Assembly (NCBI GenBank): GCA_902826155.1
Contig: CADEDU010000170.1
Span: forward strand, 1 to 5,779
Direction: 5' to 3'
Length of the DNA stretch: 5,779 nt
Source: an uncultured beta proteobacterium
GTDB taxonomy: Bacteria; Pseudomonadota; Gammaproteobacteria; Burkholderiales; SG8-39
Below, in pieces: positions 5,639 to 5,779 of the stretch (position 1 is its first letter; each line of letters opens with the position of its first letter). The notes under the pieces are model-generated. The model was not told the DNA's origin, did no database searches, and was given only the letters and a program-made list of their open reading frames with translations. Both the position numbers and the translations under genes were made by a program.

Positions 5639-5779
5639 TCACTTACCCTCGAACTTCGGCGGACGCCGCTCCCTGAACGAAGCGATCCCCTCGGCCGCAT
5701 CTGCCGTGGAGGCGGTGAGCCCTGCGGCCAGCGCCTCGAGCGTGGTCATCGCGCCCTCGCCACCTGAGGCATCGACCAG
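5639..5779 (-). CDS. Enoyl-CoA hydratase/isomerase family protein, C-terminal end (cut by window edge)
   Basis: The last 46 codons and TGA stop (5641-5639) of a gene that enters from the right edge in frame. The visible end, ADAAEGIASFRERRPPKFEGK, is the characteristic tail of crotonase-superfamily enoyl-CoA hydratases, in which a helix carrying D.xEG..AF.EKR.P.F.G closes the fold. Such enzymes hydrate trans-2-enoyl-CoA in fatty acid or aromatic acid breakdown, or isomerise related thioesters. The catalytic glutamates and oxyanion-hole residues are outside the window, so the exact reaction cannot be told. It ends 103 bases before dctP on the same strand; co-transcription is possible but a hairpin in the gap suggests a separate unit. 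Confidence 0.85.
   Translation of the reverse strand: MVDASGGEGAMTTLEALAAGLTASTADAAEGIASFRERRPPKFEGK

Noticed and set aside
4408..5676. A long plus-strand open frame (422 codons) antisense to the whole dctP gene
   Set aside because: Same reasons: the minus-strand DctP is a textbook match with signal peptide and a strong ribosome binding site, and the antisense product is low-complexity His/Arg/Leu-rich sequence.

Overview
The window is a GC-rich stretch that looks like a betaproteobacterium, probably Burkholderiales. This rests on base composition, the style of the TRAP transporter and enzyme sequences, and overall resemblance; no rRNA or phylogenetic marker is present, so the assignment is an inference. 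All seven genes lie on the minus strand and are read from right to left. There are no tRNA or rRNA genes, IS elements, phage genes or CRISPR arrays.

In transcription order: (1) the last 46 codons of an enoyl-CoA hydratase/isomerase (5779-5639). (2) A gap of about 100 bases with small inverted repeats and a strong ribosome binding site. (3) A complete tripartite TRAP uptake system: periplasmic binding protein DctP (5535-4546), a 100-base gap with a bulged stem-loop and a tandem repeat, small membrane subunit DctQ (4445-3936) and large permease DctM (3936-2611), with the last two overlapping by one base. (4) A shikimate/quinate dehydrogenase-like oxidoreductase (2584-1790). (5) A TIM-barrel sugar phosphate isomerase/epimerase-like enzyme (1754-906). 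(6) A 283-base non-coding region (623-905) with hairpins, three tandem 11-bp repeats and a possible promoter. (7) The N-terminal 207 codons of a class I fructose-bisphosphate aldolase (622-1), cut by the window edge.

Genes 3 to 5 are closely spaced and probably form one operon: import of a small organic acid or polyol acid by the TRAP system, NAD-linked oxidation by the AroE-like enzyme, then a metal-dependent isomerisation or dehydration by the TIM-barrel enzyme. The substrate is unknown. Quinate, shikimate or a cyclitol-like acid is the obvious first guess, but the AroE-like protein has lost one of the two serines that normally hold the shikimate carboxylate, so a different substrate is quite possible. 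The aldolase is separated by the long gap and is probably an independent unit of central carbon metabolism; the enoyl-CoA hydratase end is probably the end of a preceding unit.
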